From Paraburkholderia dioscoreae (GTDB taxonomy: Bacteria > Pseudomonadota > Gammaproteobacteria > Burkholderiales > Burkholderiaceae): 64,000 nucleotides of DNA. The position numbers and the translations under genes are program-made. Below, in pieces: positions 48,634-61,806 of this stretch. How positions within the stretch are numbered: the stretch's first letter is position 1; the number at the start of each line of letters is the position of its first letter. The DNA lies in the NCBI RefSeq assembly GCF_902459535.1, contig NZ_LR699553.1:3844001-3908000 (forward strand), read 5' to 3'. The notes beneath the pieces were generated by a model that was not told the origin of the DNA, ran no database searches, and saw only the letters and a program-made list of their open reading frames with translations.

Positions 48634-49905
48634 TTATTGACGGCCTTCGCCGTGCCCGAGCACGACGTACTTCATCGACGTCAACCCGTCGAGTCCCACC
48701 GGACCGCGCGCATGCAGCTTGTCGTTCGAAATGCCGATCTCCGCGCCCAGACCGAATTCGAAACCATCGGCAAACCGTGTCGACGCATTGACCATCACGC
48801 TCGCCGAGTCCACTTCGCGCAGGAAGCGCATCGCGCGATCGTGGTCTTCGGTGACGATCGCGTCGGTGTGCTGCGAGCTGTACTTGTTGATGTGCTCGAT
48901 CGCCGCATCGAGATCGTCCACCACCTTGATCGCCAGCACCGGCGCGAGATATTCGGTGCGCCAGTCTTCTTCGGTCGCATCGACGAGCGGACCCACGCCC
49001 GCATCCGCCAGCACCGCGCGCGACGCGGCGTCCACCCGCAGTTCGACTTCCTTGGCGCGATACAGCTTGCCCAACGGCGGCAGCACCTGGGCCGCCACAC
49101 CGCGCGCGACCAGCAGCGTTTCCATCGTATTGCAGGTGCCGTAGCGGTGCGTCTTGGCGTTGTCGCAGACGGTCAGCGCTTTGGTCAGGTCCGCGCGATC
49201 GTCGACGTACACGTGGCAGATGCCGTCGAGGTGCTTGATCATCGGCACGCGCGCTTCGTTCATCAGGCGCTCGATCAGGCTCTTGCCGCCGCGCGGCACG
49301 ATCACGTCGACGTATTCGGTCATGGTGATCAGCTTGCCGACCGCCGCGCGATCCGAGGTGGCCACCACTTGCACGGCGTCCTGCGGCAATCCGGCGGCTT
49401 CCAGACCTTCGCCGATCAGCTTCGCCAGCGCCGTATTGCATTCGAGCGCTTCGGAACCGCCGCGCAGAATGGTCGCGTTGCCCGACTTGAGGCAAAGCGC
49501 CGCGGCGTCGATCGTCACGTTCGGACGCGATTCGTAGATGATGCCGATCACGCCGAGCGGCACGCGCATCTGACCGACCTGAATGCCGCTCGGCCGGTAC
49601 TTCAGATTGCTGATCTCGCCGATCGGATCGGCCAGCGCGGCGACTTGCCGCAAGCCTTCCACCATCGTCTTCAGCGCTTTGTCCGACAGCGTCAAACGGT
49701 CGATGAACGCGGCATCGTGGCCTTTCTCGCGAGCCTTGGCGACGTCGCGCGCATTCGCTTCTTTCAGCGCGGCCGCGTCACGCTCGATCGCCTCGGCGAC
49801 GGCTGCGAGCGCGGCGTTCTTCGCCGCCGTCGACGCCCGCGCCATGGCCCGCGATGCTTGGCGGGCGCGACGGCCGAGGTCGGTCATGTACTGGTCGATA
49901 TCCAT
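48634..49905 (-). CDS. proA: Gamma-glutamyl phosphate reductase
   Basis: ProA reduces gamma-glutamyl phosphate to glutamate semialdehyde in proline synthesis. The 423-residue protein (start 49905, [21 protein letters not shown]) is of the aldehyde dehydrogenase superfamily. The catalytic Cys lies in [14 protein letters not shown], with [37 protein letters not shown] upstream of it. proB is not in the window. It follows holA at 254 bp on the same strand. Confidence 0.96.
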   Translation of the reverse strand: MDIDQYMTDLGRRARQASRAMARASTAAKNAALAAVAEAIERDAAALKEANARDVAKAREKGHDAAFIDRLTLSDKALKTMVEGLRQVAALADPIGEISNLKYRPSGIQVGQMRVPLGVIGIIYESRPNVTIDAAALCLKSGNATILRGGSEALECNTALAKLIGEGLEAAGLPQDAVQVVATSDRAAVGKLITMTEYVDVIVPRGGKSLIERLMNEARVPMIKHLDGICHVYVDDRADLTKALTVCDNAKTHRYGTCNTMETLLVARGVAAQVLPPLGKLYRAKEVELRVDAASRAVLADAGVGPLVDATEEDWRTEYLAPVLAIKVVDDLDAAIEHINKYSSQHTDAIVTEDHDRAMRFLREVDSASVMVNASTRFADGFEFGLGAEIGISNDKLHARGPVGLDGLTSMKYVVLGHGEGRQ

Positions 49906-50159
49906 GGAAATTCTCGTGGTGCCGCGCCCATTGAGGTGCGGCGGACGGACAGAATGAGCGAATGATTCAACGATTGTAAGTCGGGCGAAGGCGCTTTGCT
50001 TGCCGCCGGGCGGGTTGCGCTTCACGCCGGCGCACGGTGAAGGTAGCGGGCTTGCCGGTTCACTCGCGACTCAGGAGCGCATTGCGAAGCGACTCAAGAG
50101 CGCCTTAAGACCAACCCACAAGCGCCCTCAAGAGCTGCCGGCTGGCCTGGCGTTGCCGT

Positions 50160-51278
50160 TCAGGCCGGCCTTCGTGCCGGTGCAGCAGTCCCGGGCCGAG
50201 GTCGTGGCGGTGGCACGGGCGACGTTTTCGGCGCCGCCACCGTCATGGCCAATTCGAACAGGCCATCCCACGGATCAGGCGGCGGATCGTTGCGATGATT
50301 ACCCGGCGTGCCGCCCGACAAACCCTTCACCTGCCGATCGAGCCGCGCCGCCAGCGCAAGCGCCTTTTCCAGCGTGCCTTCGCTGACACGCGACAACGCC
50401 GGGCCGATCAACCGTTCGCGCGGCCCCCAAACACGATTCTCGCGCACCAGCATCGCGAGCGGCTTGCCGGCCGCGACGCCGCGTTTGATCCGCAGCAGCG
50501 TGCGGACTTCTTCCACCACCGCCCACAGCACCAGCACCGCGGCCTCGCCTTCTCCGCGCAAGCCGTCGAGCATGCGCGACAGACGGCCGACGTCGCCGGC
50601 CAGCATCGCTTCGTTCAACTTGAAAACGTCATAACGGGCGACGTTGAGCACGGCGTCCTGAACGTGCTCGAAGCTCAGCGACCCGGCCGGATACAGCAGC
50701 CCCAGCTTCTGGATTTCCTGATGCGCGGCGAGCAGATTGCCCTCCACACGCTCGGCGATGAAAGCCAGCGCGCGCCGCCCTTCTTCACCGGCGGCCACGC
50801 GTTGACCCTGCGCCGCGAGCCGCTGGCCAACCCAATTGGGCAACTGCGCACGCTCGACCGGATCGATCTTCAACGCGACGCCCGCGTCGGACAACGACGT
50901 GAACCACGCCGACTTCTGCGTGGCCGCGTCGAGCCGCGGCAGCGTGATCATGGTGAGCACATCTTCATTCACGGCAGCGGCCAGCGCTTTCAGCGCGTCC
51001 GCGCCTTCCTTGCCGGGCTTGCCCGACGGAATGCGCAATTCGACCAGTTGACGGTCGCCGAACAGTGACATCGACTGGCTCGCGCCCAGCAGCGAACTCC
51101 AGTCGAAGCCGCGCTCCACCGTGAACACCGAGCGATCGGTGAAGCCGGCCGCGCGCGCGGTGGCGCGGATGCGGTCGCACGCTTCCTGCGCGAGCAGGTG
51201 CTCGTCGCCGTACACGACGTACAGTCCGGCGAGTCCCTTGGCGAGATGCGCTTCGAGCGCGTCAAGTCGCAGTTGCAT
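50160..51278 (-). CDS. holA: DNA polymerase III subunit delta
   Basis: HolA opens the beta sliding clamp as part of the clamp loader. The 372-residue protein begins MQLRLDALEAHLAKGLAGLYVVYGDEHLLAQEACDRIR and shows the beta-contacting segment (FGDRQLVELRIPSGKPGKEG) and the conserved region EGNLLAAHQEIQKLGLLYP. The C-terminal ~30 residues are Pro/Ala-rich and probably disordered. It is 54 bp downstream of lptE; leuS-lptE-holA is the usual proteobacterial order. Confidence 0.95.
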   Translation of the reverse strand: MQLRLDALEAHLAKGLAGLYVVYGDEHLLAQEACDRIRATARAAGFTDRSVFTVERGFDWSSLLGASQSMSLFGDRQLVELRIPSGKPGKEGADALKALAAAVNEDVLTMITLPRLDAATQKSAWFTSLSDAGVALKIDPVERAQLPNWVGQRLAAQGQRVAAGEEGRRALAFIAERVEGNLLAAHQEIQKLGLLYPAGSLSFEHVQDAVLNVARYDVFKLNEAMLAGDVGRLSRMLDGLRGEGEAAVLVLWAVVEEVRTLLRIKRGVAAGKPLAMLVRENRVWGPRERLIGPALSRVSEGTLEKALALAARLDRQVKGLSGGTPGNHRNDPPPDPWDGLFELAMTVAAPKTSPVPPPRPRPGTAAPARRPA

Positions 51279-51332
51279 GGCTACCGATCGGCAAGGTTGA
51301 ACAGGTGCGGCACATTGAACGAAGCACGACGC

Positions 51333-51884
51333 TCACAGCGGCGGCGGCGGCAACGGCGCGCGCGGCACGACTCCCGGCACTTCCTGGCCCGGCGCCGGAT
51401 GCATAGAACGCACGACCGACAGGCGGCGTGAGAGCTGGTCGATCGCGTCGTTTTCCATATCGGCGAAGAGAATGTCGCTCTCGGCGGCTTTCGCTTGCGA
51501 AAACTGATCGCTATAGGTCATCGCGCGGTTCAGCGCGATCACGCTCGACGGAATCAGCAGCGTGCCGTCTTTGGCGGTCAGCGAATAGGTCATCGAGAGA
51601 TTCAATCCATACTCTTCGACCGCACCCAGCGAATTCAGCGTCAGCGTGTTGATGCCACGGCCTTCGGTGATCTGCAACGTGGCGTCGGCATTCGCGACCG
51701 AAGTGACCACGACCGTGTCGCTGCCGCCTTGCACGATACGCGTCAAGCGCGCGGCCGCCGCCGGCGAACCGCCGGCGATGAAGAGGCGTTTGAATGCGTA
51801 GTCCTGCTGACCGCGCAACTGGAAGCCGCAGGCGGACAACATCAGCACGCTGCAAGCCAGCGTCAAAAACGATCTGCGAGTCAC
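51333..51884 (-). CDS. lptE: LPS-assembly lipoprotein LptE
   Basis: LptE plugs the LptD barrel that inserts lipopolysaccharide in the outer membrane. The 183-residue protein has a lipoprotein signal peptide with lipobox (TLACSVLMLSACGFQLRGQ, Cys at residue 19), and CGFQLRG is the typical mature N-terminus of the family. It ends in a Pro-rich tail (VPRAPLPPPPL). It lies between leuS and holA. Confidence 0.95.
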   Translation of the reverse strand: MTRRSFLTLACSVLMLSACGFQLRGQQDYAFKRLFIAGGSPAAAARLTRIVQGGSDTVVVTSVANADATLQITEGRGINTLTLNSLGAVEEYGLNLSMTYSLTAKDGTLLIPSSVIALNRAMTYSDQFSQAKAAESDILFADMENDAIDQLSRRLSVVRSMHPAPGQEVPGVVPRAPLPPPPL

Positions 51885-51975
51885 ATTGGCTCCTGGTTCG
51901 CAGTAGATTCCGCAGCGGGCAAGAGCGCCGCCGCACGCGACGGCGTCCTGCCTGCTGTCATTTCTTCGTCGGTCC

Positions 51976-54753
<2,778 letters not shown>

Positions 54754-54841
54754 TCAGCGCCCCGCACTGCGATGGGGGCTCGCGCGCAATCCAGGAACTG
54801 CGGCGGCATGATGAGCGGCCGTCCCGCCAGACACAGCACGC

Positions 54842-55273
54842 CTAGGGCCTGGCAGCGGGCGGCGGCGGGTCGGTCACGAAGCCGATCCGCTCCAGGCCCG
54901 CCTGCTGCGCCGCGCCCATGACCTGCGCGATCACTTCGTAGCGCGTGGAGCGCTCGGCGCTCAGATGGATCTCCGGCTGGTCGCTCTGCTTTCCCGCTTG
55001 TGCGAAGCGCGTGCGCATCTGCTCAAGCGTGATGACAGTGCCGTTCCAGTAGAGTTTGCCGGCGGCGTCGATGGAAAGGGAAATGGTTTGCGGCGTCTGG
55101 CGCGCGGGCGCGGCGGCGACTTTCGGCAAATCGAGCCGGATCGCATGCGTGAATAAAGGCGCGGTAATGATAAAAATCACCAGCAGCACCAGCATCACGT
55201 CGATCAACGGCGTCATGTTGATCTCGGCCATCGGCGCGGCCGCCTGCTTTTTGTCGAGTCCGCCGAATGCCAT
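54842..55273 (-). CDS. exbD: Biopolymer transport protein ExbD/TolR family
   Basis: 143-residue inner-membrane protein with one transmembrane helix near the N-terminus (MTPLIDVMLVLLVIFIITAPLF). It bears the essential membrane aspartate in PLIDVML, followed by a periplasmic domain ending in a Pro-rich tail. With ExbB it forms a proton-driven motor that energises TonB or Tol. Linkage with exbB is tight (28 bp); tolQR and exbBD cannot be fully told apart by sequence alone. Confidence 0.93.
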   Translation of the reverse strand: MAFGGLDKKQAAAPMAEINMTPLIDVMLVLLVIFIITAPLFTHAIRLDLPKVAAAPARQTPQTISLSIDAAGKLYWNGTVITLEQMRTRFAQAGKQSDQPEIHLSAERSTRYEVIAQVMGAAQQAGLERIGFVTDPPPPAARP

Positions 55274-55301
55274 GTCGCCTCCTTCTGCCTGAGCGGCGCG
55301 C

Positions 55302-56012
55302 CTAGTGCGTCGAGATCTGCGGGGCGCGCGCGGGTGCCTGCGCCTGTTCCGCCGGCGCGCAGACGTAGGCGTGCAGATCGTGCGCGAAGCCGTCGAGCTC
55401 CTCCGACAACTGCCGCACCAGCCGGCCGAGCACGTTGTACGCCAGCACCGCCGGAATCGCCACCACGAGGCCGAAAGCGGTCATGATGAGCGCCTCGCCA
55501 ACCGGCCCGGCGACGTTTTCGATCTGCGCCTGACCGCTCGCCGCAATGCTGCCGAGCGCGTGATAGATGCCCCACACGGTGCCGAGCAAGCCGACGAACG
55601 GTGCCGTGCTGCCCACCGAGGCCAGCAAAACCTGGCCGAATTCGAGCCGCCGCTGCGACGCACTGAGCGCCTGGCGCAACGCCCGCAGCACCCGCTCGCC
55701 ACGTTCGACGCGGGCCAACAGCGCACCCGGAATGTCCACTTCAGCCGCATGAAGCGCCGCTTCCGCAAGTGGCGTGAAGACCCGCTCGCGGTCCGCGCGC
55801 CTTAACGCCGCGACGCCTTCGGACAGCGTGGGCGCCTGCCAGAACTGGGCAATCGCGCGCGTGGCCTGACGTTTGGCGCGAGTGAGTATCCAGCTTTTGA
55901 CGATCAGAAAGCACCAGCTAGCAATCGACATGGCCAGCAGCACGTAAGCGACGCCATGCGTGATCGCGTCGCTGGTTTGCAGGTAATGGATGATGCCGCT
56001 GCTGCCTGCCAT
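55302..56012 (-). CDS. exbB: MotA/TolQ/ExbB proton channel family protein
   Basis: 236-residue proton-channel partner of ExbD with three membrane helices: VAYVLLAMSIASWCFLIVKSWI, VLLASVGSTAPFVGLLGTVWGIYHAL and ALIMTAFGLVVAIPAVLAYNVL. The last two carry the family signature. It lies between dapB and exbD on the same strand, the common Burkholderia arrangement. Confidence 0.93.
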   Translation of the reverse strand: MAGSSGIIHYLQTSDAITHGVAYVLLAMSIASWCFLIVKSWILTRAKRQATRAIAQFWQAPTLSEGVAALRRADRERVFTPLAEAALHAAEVDIPGALLARVERGERVLRALRQALSASQRRLEFGQVLLASVGSTAPFVGLLGTVWGIYHALGSIAASGQAQIENVAGPVGEALIMTAFGLVVAIPAVLAYNVLGRLVRQLSEELDGFAHDLHAYVCAPAEQAQAPARAPQISTH

Positions 56013-56101
56013 CTGACCTCGCCGTGGAGTAGTGATTGCACGAGCGCGCCGGGAAACGCAATGCGCCCCGACATCCGCTCAGAATACGTTCAACTCAGCG
56101 T

Positions 56102-56899
56102 TCAACGCAGGCCAAGTACGTCCTGCATGTCGAAAAAGCCGGTTGCGTGGCCTTCGAGGAAACGTACAGCACGAAGCGCGCCTTGCGCATACGACAGACG
56201 GCTCGCCGACTTGTGCGTGATCTCGATGCGCTCGCCGATGCCCGCAAACAGCACCGTATGGTCGCCGACGATATCGCCGCCGCGAATCGCCGAAAAACCG
56301 ATGGTGGACGGATCGCGCTCGCCGGTCACGCCTTCGCGGCTGTAGACCGCGCAGTCGTCGAGATTGCGACCGAGCGCGTGGGCGATCACTTCGCCCATCG
56401 TCAATGCCGTGCCGGACGGCGCATCGACCTTGTGACGATGATGCGCCTCGATGATTTCGATGTCGTAGCCGGTCGCGAAATGCTTCGCGGCGTATTCGAG
56501 CAGCTTCAGCGTGACGTTCACGCCGACGCTCATGTTCGACGCGAACATGATGGCGATTCTGTCCGCCGCGGCGCGCAGTTGCGCCTTCTGCTCGTTGTCG
56601 AAGCCGGTCGTGCCGATCACCATTTTCACCTTGTGACGCTGCGCCGCTTCCAGATGCACCAGCGTGCCTTCGGGGCGCGTGAAGTCGATCAGGTAGTCGG
56701 ATTCGGCGAATACGCGCTCGATGTCGTCGGTCAGCACGACGCCCGTCTGTTTGCCGAGAAATGCGCCCGCATCCTGACCGAGCTGCGGGGAGCCCACGCG
56801 GTCGAGTGCGCCGGACAGCGTAGCGTCGGCATCGTTGAGGACAGTTTCGATGAGCATGCGGCCCATACGGCCCGATGCGCCAGCAATGGCAATTTTCAT
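56102..56899 (-). CDS. dapB: 4-hydroxy-tetrahydrodipicolinate reductase
   Basis: DapB reduces the DapA product in lysine and diaminopimelate synthesis using NAD(P)H. The 265-residue protein (start 56899, [18 protein letters not shown]) has the Rossmann GASGRMGR motif, [33 protein letters not shown] and the catalytic and substrate motif [16 protein letters not shown]. It lies between bamE and exbB. Confidence 0.97.
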   Translation of the reverse strand: MKIAIAGASGRMGRMLIETVLNDADATLSGALDRVGSPQLGQDAGAFLGKQTGVVLTDDIERVFAESDYLIDFTRPEGTLVHLEAAQRHKVKMVIGTTGFDNEQKAQLRAAADRIAIMFASNMSVGVNVTLKLLEYAAKHFATGYDIEIIEAHHRHKVDAPSGTALTMGEVIAHALGRNLDDCAVYSREGVTGERDPSTIGFSAIRGGDIVGDHTVLFAGIGERIEITHKSASRLSYAQGALRAVRFLEGHATGFFDMQDVLGLR

Positions 56900-57074
56900 G
56901 GCTACGAGGGTTCGAAAAGGCAAAACCCGGCAAAGGCGGGCGAAAGCGGCGGCGGGCAGCACCCGTGCGCCGCGCATGACTGAAACAGGCAGAGAGCCGC
57001 ACGGACGCCGCACACCGCGTTGCCCGTGCGCGGCGCCCGTCTTAAGCGTGAGCCTTAAGACAGGGACAGCGCGA

Positions 57075-57902
57075 TTAGCCGCCCGTTCCCGAAGCCGGCG
57101 AAGAGGTCAACGGCGTGTTGTACGTCGGGCCGCCGTTGCTGCTCTGCGGGCCCGTCGGGCCTACCGGATTGCTGTTGTCCGTACCCGGATTCTGCGGCGG
57201 CGGCGGACGATGGAACTGGAACTGCGGCTGCCCATTGCCCGTGGGGCTTTGCTGCGGGATGCCGCCGCCGTTGGCGGTCGGCGCGCTCGGCACGGACGGA
57301 CGCGCGGGCGACAACTGCACCGCATTGGTCGCACGATTGGCGGCTTGCGCGGCTTCCGCGTTGGCGTCCGTGGACGGCACCGCCGCTGCGGCTGCGCCGG
57401 CGACGGACGGCGAACGCGTGGTGTCCAGCGTGACCGGCGCCGCAGCGGAGGCGGCCTCGCTCGCACCGCTGGCACTGGTCGCCACGGCGGCCGCGGCCTT
57501 CTTCTTGCCCAGCTTGTCGCCGTCGATTTCAGCCAGCAACTCGAGGTTGGACGGCAGATCTTCGCCACCCGACCAGCTGGCGACGCGGTCGCCTGCGAAG
57601 AGAATCACGAAGTCGCGCTGCTGCACGACGTTAGTCGAGCCGCGCTTGAAATAGAACACGTAGTCCCAGCGGTCCGCGTGGAACATGTCGGCCAGCAGCG
57701 GCGTGCCGAGCAATTGCTTGACCTGCGCGCGGGTCAGGCCGACCTGCATCTGCGCCGCCGCTTCTTTCGAAACGAAATTACCCTGCACTACCGTGATCCG
57801 GTACGGCGTGATGCTTTGGGCAATGCGCTGTGTCAGGCTGTCGTAAGTGGAACATCCGGCAAGAACCGCGACAGTCGCAACAGCGATCAAGGTACCCCGC
57901 AT
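57075..57902 (-). CDS. bamE: Outer membrane assembly lipoprotein BamE, long form
   Basis: BamE is a lipoprotein of the beta-barrel assembly machine. The start at 57902 has a strong GGGGGAG ribosome-binding site and opens a lipoprotein signal ([21 protein letters not shown], lipobox LAGC). The SmpA/OmlA domain follows: [37 protein letters not shown] and [15 protein letters not shown]. After about residue 130 comes a ~145-residue Ala/Pro/Gln/Asn/Gly-rich tail ([24 protein letters not shown]...), far longer than enteric BamE and probably disordered. It is divergent from fur, as in most proteobacteria. Confidence 0.93.
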   Translation of the reverse strand: MRGTLIAVATVAVLAGCSTYDSLTQRIAQSITPYRITVVQGNFVSKEAAAQMQVGLTRAQVKQLLGTPLLADMFHADRWDYVFYFKRGSTNVVQQRDFVILFAGDRVASWSGGEDLPSNLELLAEIDGDKLGKKKAAAAVATSASGASEAASAAAPVTLDTTRSPSVAGAAAAAVPSTDANAEAAQAANRATNAVQLSPARPSVPSAPTANGGGIPQQSPTGNGQPQFQFHRPPPPQNPGTDNSNPVGPTGPQSSNGGPTYNTPLTSSPASGTGG

Positions 57903-58060
57903 GCGGCTCCCCCGGTAGATCAATTGAGATTTTGAAATCATTTCACTCACCGTGCGGGCCCGCTGACGAGCCGCGCGAGTTTCATTCCATCGAAGATGAC
58001 CAGAACGCCAAAAACACATTACTATGAGAGCCCAGCATTGTACTCTAGGGATCCCTTGTC

Positions 58061-58489
58061 ATGACCAATCCAACCGATCTCAAGAATATCGGGCTCAAGG
58101 CGACCCTTCCGCGCCTCAAAATCCTTGAGATTTTTCAGCACAGCCCGGTGCGCCACCTGACGGCCGAAGACGTCTACCGCAACCTGCTGCACGAAGAACT
58201 CGATATCGGGCTTGCAACCGTGTATCGCGTGCTGACGCAATTCGAGCAGGCCGGCCTGCTCTCGCGCAGCAATTTCGAGTCGGGTAAGGCGGTGTTCGAA
58301 CTGAATGAGGGGTCGCACCACGACCACCTCGTGTGTCTCGATTGCGGGCTCGTCGAAGAATTTTTCGACTCCGAAATCGAGGCCCGTCAGCAGTCCATCG
58401 CGAAGGAACGCGGCTTCAAGCTGCAGGAGCACGCGTTGGCTTTGTACGGCGCCTGCACCAAGGAAAACTGCCCGCATCGCAAGCACTGA
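58061..58489 (+). CDS. fur: Ferric uptake regulator Fur
   Basis: Iron-responsive repressor. The 142-residue protein has an N-terminal winged helix ([56 protein letters not shown]), the metal-binding segment [21 protein letters not shown] and a C-terminal [11 protein letters not shown]. Length and motifs are typical. It is divergent from bamE with a 158-bp shared promoter region. A strong terminator follows. Confidence 0.97.
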   Translation: MTNPTDLKNIGLKATLPRLKILEIFQHSPVRHLTAEDVYRNLLHEELDIGLATVYRVLTQFEQAGLLSRSNFESGKAVFELNEGSHHDHLVCLDCGLVEEFFDSEIEARQQSIAKERGFKLQEHALALYGACTKENCPHRKH

Positions 58490-58530
58490 CGCGATATCGG
58501 CCGCGCTGGGGTGCGCGGTCCGGTGGGCAA

Positions 58531-58568
58531 AAAAAGACCCGGCCGATGCGAATCGGCCGGGCTTTTTG
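58531..58568. terminator. Terminator downstream of fur
   Basis: A 10-bp perfect stem CCCGGCCGAT/ATCGGCCGGG with a 4-nt loop, flanked by A and T runs; it serves fur and possibly the convergent allA. Confidence 0.85.
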
Positions 58569-58603
58569 TTTGCGGCAGCGCTCGTGCGCGGGCGCTTATG
58601 CCG

Positions 58604-59116
58604 CTATTCCACCAGTTCGGCGTTCGCTTCGAACGTCAACCGCCACGGCTGCGCCAATGACAATTCGTCGCAATTGGGCTGCTCGCCGCCACGATCCACC
58701 ACCACGAAATCGCTCACCTGATCGAGTGCGAGCAACGGGTGATGCCAGACGCCTTTCGCATAATTCACGCCCTGCCATGCATCGGTCCAGAAAGCGCGCA
58801 TCCGCGCCGGGTCGAATTCGCCGGCCGGTGCGACCACCACCAGATAGCGAGCCGCCTTCAAGGGAATGAAAGCCTGGCTACCGAGCGGGTGCCGCTCCAT
58901 CATCGTGATTTCGACCGGCAGCGTGCGCGGCTGCGCGCGAAACAGGTTGATCAACGGCCGGCCGCCGTTTTCCATCACGTCGACGCAAGCGAGGTCGTGA
59001 TAGCGCTCGGTCGTCCCGCCGTTGATGGCGAAATGACGCGCACCGTCCAGCTCGATAACGTCGCCGAACGGTGCGAAGGCCGCGCGCGTGAGCCGTTCCA
59101 TCTGCAATGTCTTCAT
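58604..59116 (-). CDS. allA: Ureidoglycolate lyase
   Basis: AllA releases urea from ureidoglycolate, giving glyoxylate in allantoin breakdown. The 170-residue cupin-type protein (start 59116, [23 protein letters not shown]) has the family segments [45 protein letters not shown] and [11 protein letters not shown]. It is 13 bp downstream of the allantoicase gene. Confidence 0.94.
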   Translation of the reverse strand: MKTLQMERLTRAAFAPFGDVIELDGARHFAINGGTTERYHDLACVDVMENGGRPLINLFRAQPRTLPVEITMMERHPLGSQAFIPLKAARYLVVVAPAGEFDPARMRAFWTDAWQGVNYAKGVWHHPLLALDQVSDFVVVDRGGEQPNCDELSLAQPWRLTFEANAELVE

Positions 59117-59129
59117 CGACGCCGCTCCG

Positions 59130-60140
59130 TTATGCGATTTCGCCCCACAGGCGCAGGCGCGACACCCCGCCGTCCGGAAGGATATTGAAACGCACATGCG
59201 TGACCGGGCCCAGCGACGCGAGATCGTCCGCGAAGGTGTGGACGTGGTCCATCTGCAGTTTCTGTTCGCCGAGCAGCACCGGCCAGAACATGGCTTGCGT
59301 GACGAGCGAGTCGTCCGTGCCGCCCGTCACCGACGCGGCTTGCAGCGAACAGCGGTCCGGGAAGTTGCCCTTGAAGTGCGCCGTATCTACTTCGATTTTG
59401 CGGATCACGCCCGGCCGCGCCAGCGCGACGATCGCCCAATCGTTGCCCGGCTCGCGGCGGCGGCGAGTTTCCCAGCCGTCGCCCATGTTGACGCCGCGGC
59501 CCGGCATCAGCATCTGCGAGGCCGGCCCGAAATGCTGGTTGTTCGCCGCGACCAGATAGGCGCCGTTCTCGATGGCGGCCAGATCCAGCAGCGTCCCGCG
59601 CTCCACGCGCTCCCAATCGCGCTTCGGCTGACCGTACACGCGCAGGCGCGCGAGGCCGCCGTCCGGGTACAGATTCACGCGCAGATGGGTAAACGCGCGC
59701 GTGTCGTTCACATCGACATAGTGGTGCTGGTTGCCCTGCAGCGTGGTCGCCGGCACGAGGGTTTGCCAGTCGGCGTTGTCGGGCGGCACATCACCTTCCA
59801 CGTAGCAGGCGTCGATCGATGCGGCCGGCGGAAAGTTGCCGGTGAAGTGGCTCGTATCCAGATCCACGCCGTGCACGACGCCCGGGCGCGCGAGGCGGAT
59901 CACACAGTAATCGTGACCGGTGGTTCGCTTGCGGCGGGTTTCCCAGCCGTCCATCCACTTGCCGTGGTCGTCGTACTTACCGGGAATGAACACCGCCGGT
60001 TGCGGCTCGAGCATGCGTTCTTTCGGCGCGAAGAATTCGTCGCTGGCAAAGAGCGCCTTCGCGCCCAAACGCGGGTCGGCGAGGTTCATATAGCGGCGGG
60101 TGAAAGCGGGAGCGTTGGGGTCGAGGATCGGATTAGCCAT
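59130..60140 (-). CDS. alc: Allantoicase
   Basis: Allantoicase hydrolyses allantoate to ureidoglycolate and urea. The 336-residue protein has two copies of the allantoicase repeat: one around [46 protein letters not shown], the other around [42 protein letters not shown]. The repeat is visible by eye. It is followed directly by allA, so consecutive pathway steps are co-encoded. Confidence 0.95.
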   Translation of the reverse strand: MANPILDPNAPAFTRRYMNLADPRLGAKALFASDEFFAPKERMLEPQPAVFIPGKYDDHGKWMDGWETRRKRTTGHDYCVIRLARPGVVHGVDLDTSHFTGNFPPAASIDACYVEGDVPPDNADWQTLVPATTLQGNQHHYVDVNDTRAFTHLRVNLYPDGGLARLRVYGQPKRDWERVERGTLLDLAAIENGAYLVAANNQHFGPASQMLMPGRGVNMGDGWETRRRREPGNDWAIVALARPGVIRKIEVDTAHFKGNFPDRCSLQAASVTGGTDDSLVTQAMFWPVLLGEQKLQMDHVHTFADDLASLGPVTHVRFNILPDGGVSRLRLWGEIA

Positions 60141-60255
60141 AGTCTCTAGTCTCGGTCAGGCGGCGAAAAAGTGAAGGAGAGCCGGGTTATGCTGCCTCTG
60201 CCGGCGCAGAAAGCGCGCTGCGTTGGCGCGCGGAGTCAGATACGGTTTCTCAGGT

Positions 60256-61578
60256 TCAGACGGCCGGAGCGTGTTCGCCCGCGGCGGGTTCGGCGTCTTC
60301 ACCGGCCGGCACGTAGCGCAACGCCTCGTCGCGGTTCAATACGCGATGCGCGCGCGCCCGGTCGATATCGTTTTCCCACACGGCGACCACCACCGTCGCC
60401 ACGCAGTTGCCGATCAGGTTGGTGAGCGCGCGCGCAATGCCGACGAACCAGTCGACCGGCAGGATCAGCACGAGGCCGAGCACGGGAATCGCCGGAATCG
60501 CGGACAACGTCGCGGCCAGAATCACGATGGCCGAGCCGGGAATGCCGTGCGCGCCCTTCGACGTCACCAGCGAAACCAGCACCACCACGATCAGGTCATG
60601 CACGGACAGCGGCGTATTGGTGGCCTGCGCGATGAAAATCACTGCGAGCGTGAGATAGATGGAGAAGCCGTCGAGATTGAACGAGTAGCCGGTCGGAATG
60701 ACGAGCCCGACGGTCGAATCCTTGACGCCCATCCATTCGAGCTTGCGCATGATCTGCGGCAGCACGGCATCGGACGAAGCGGTGCCGAGCACGATCGACA
60801 GTTCTTCGCGCAGATAGCGGATCAGCTTGAAGATGCTGAAGCCGGCGAGCCGCATGACCACGCCCAGCACCACGGCCACGAACACGAAGCAACTCACGTA
60901 GAACACGAGCACCAGCATGCCGAGTTGCTTGAGCGACTCGACGCCGTACGTGCCAGTGGTGAAGGCGATCGCCCCGAGCACGCCGAGCGGCGCGAGCTTG
61001 ATGATGAAACCCATCACGCGGAAAAACACCTGCGACAGTTCGTCGATCAGGCTGCTCACGCGCTGCGCCTTATTGCCGAGCAGCGACAGCGCCGAGCCGA
61101 ACAGCACCGAAAACACGAGAATCTGCAGGATGTCGCCGGTAGCGAACGCGTTGATCGCCGTATCGGGGATGATCTTCAGCAGGAAGCCGGCCGTGTCCTT
61201 CAGGCTCTTCGCGTTTTCGGTGTAAGTCGAGAGCGACGAAGGATCCAGCGAGCGCAGATCGATGTTCATGCCGACGCCGGGGCGCGTGATGTACGCCAGG
61301 ATTGCGCCGATCACGAGCGCGATCGTCGTCATCACCTCGAAGTAGATCACGGCCTTCAGGCCGACGCGCCCCACCTTGCGCAAGTCGCCGGCATGCGCCA
61401 TGCCGCTCACCACGACGCAGAACACGATTGGACCGATCACCATCTTGATCAGCTTGAGAAAACCGTCGCCGAGCGGGCGCAGCGATTGGGCGAAATGCGG
61501 GTACACAGCGCCGATCACGATACCCGCCACCAGCGCTATGACGACCCGGCCAAACAGCGAATTGAAAAATTTCAACAC
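60256..61578 (-). CDS. dctA: C4-dicarboxylate transport protein DctA
   Basis: Sodium- or proton-coupled symporter of succinate, fumarate and malate in the inner membrane. The 440-residue protein has the DAACS family motifs ELSIVLGTASSDAVLPQIMRKLE and GYSFNLDGFSIYLTLAVIFIAQATNTPLS, with about eight membrane helices. It is divergent from an FCD GntR regulator, and a FadR-like palindrome lies 35 bp upstream of its start. Confidence 0.96.
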   Translation of the reverse strand: MLKFFNSLFGRVVIALVAGIVIGAVYPHFAQSLRPLGDGFLKLIKMVIGPIVFCVVVSGMAHAGDLRKVGRVGLKAVIYFEVMTTIALVIGAILAYITRPGVGMNIDLRSLDPSSLSTYTENAKSLKDTAGFLLKIIPDTAINAFATGDILQILVFSVLFGSALSLLGNKAQRVSSLIDELSQVFFRVMGFIIKLAPLGVLGAIAFTTGTYGVESLKQLGMLVLVFYVSCFVFVAVVLGVVMRLAGFSIFKLIRYLREELSIVLGTASSDAVLPQIMRKLEWMGVKDSTVGLVIPTGYSFNLDGFSIYLTLAVIFIAQATNTPLSVHDLIVVVLVSLVTSKGAHGIPGSAIVILAATLSAIPAIPVLGLVLILPVDWFVGIARALTNLIGNCVATVVVAVWENDIDRARAHRVLNRDEALRYVPAGEDAEPAAGEHAPAV

Positions 61579-61612
61579 GGCTTCCTCCTGGTTGCGATTC
61601 CCACCTGTTCAG

Positions 61613-61627
61613 ACTGGTCCGACCAGT
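61613..61627. promoter_or_regulatory. GntR/FadR-like operator upstream of dctA
   Basis: ACTGGT-CCG-ACCAGT is a perfect 6-3-6 palindrome 35 bp upstream of dctA. It has the TGGTnnGACCA core bound by FCD-type GntR regulators (for example FadR). Confidence 0.6.
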
Positions 61628-61775
61628 GCTGTTATGTCGAATAGTAGGAAGCCGATATACTGGCGTCAAGGGTTCATGGAACAGTGTTTACCCGCTGTTT
61701 TTACAGCGCTTTCAGACCGGATGCGCGGCGATGAACGGTAAGCCGCACGAGCGTTCGGACCGCGTATTACAATGC

Positions 61776-61786
61776 TGGTCAGACCG
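61776..61786. promoter_or_regulatory. Second GntR-like operator near the regulator gene
   Basis: TGGTCAGACCG shares the GGTCnGACC core with the site at 61613 and lies about 22 bp before the regulator ATG, suggesting autoregulation. Confidence 0.5.
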
Positions 61787-61806
61787 CACTTTAAAGTGAG
61801 CCCATC

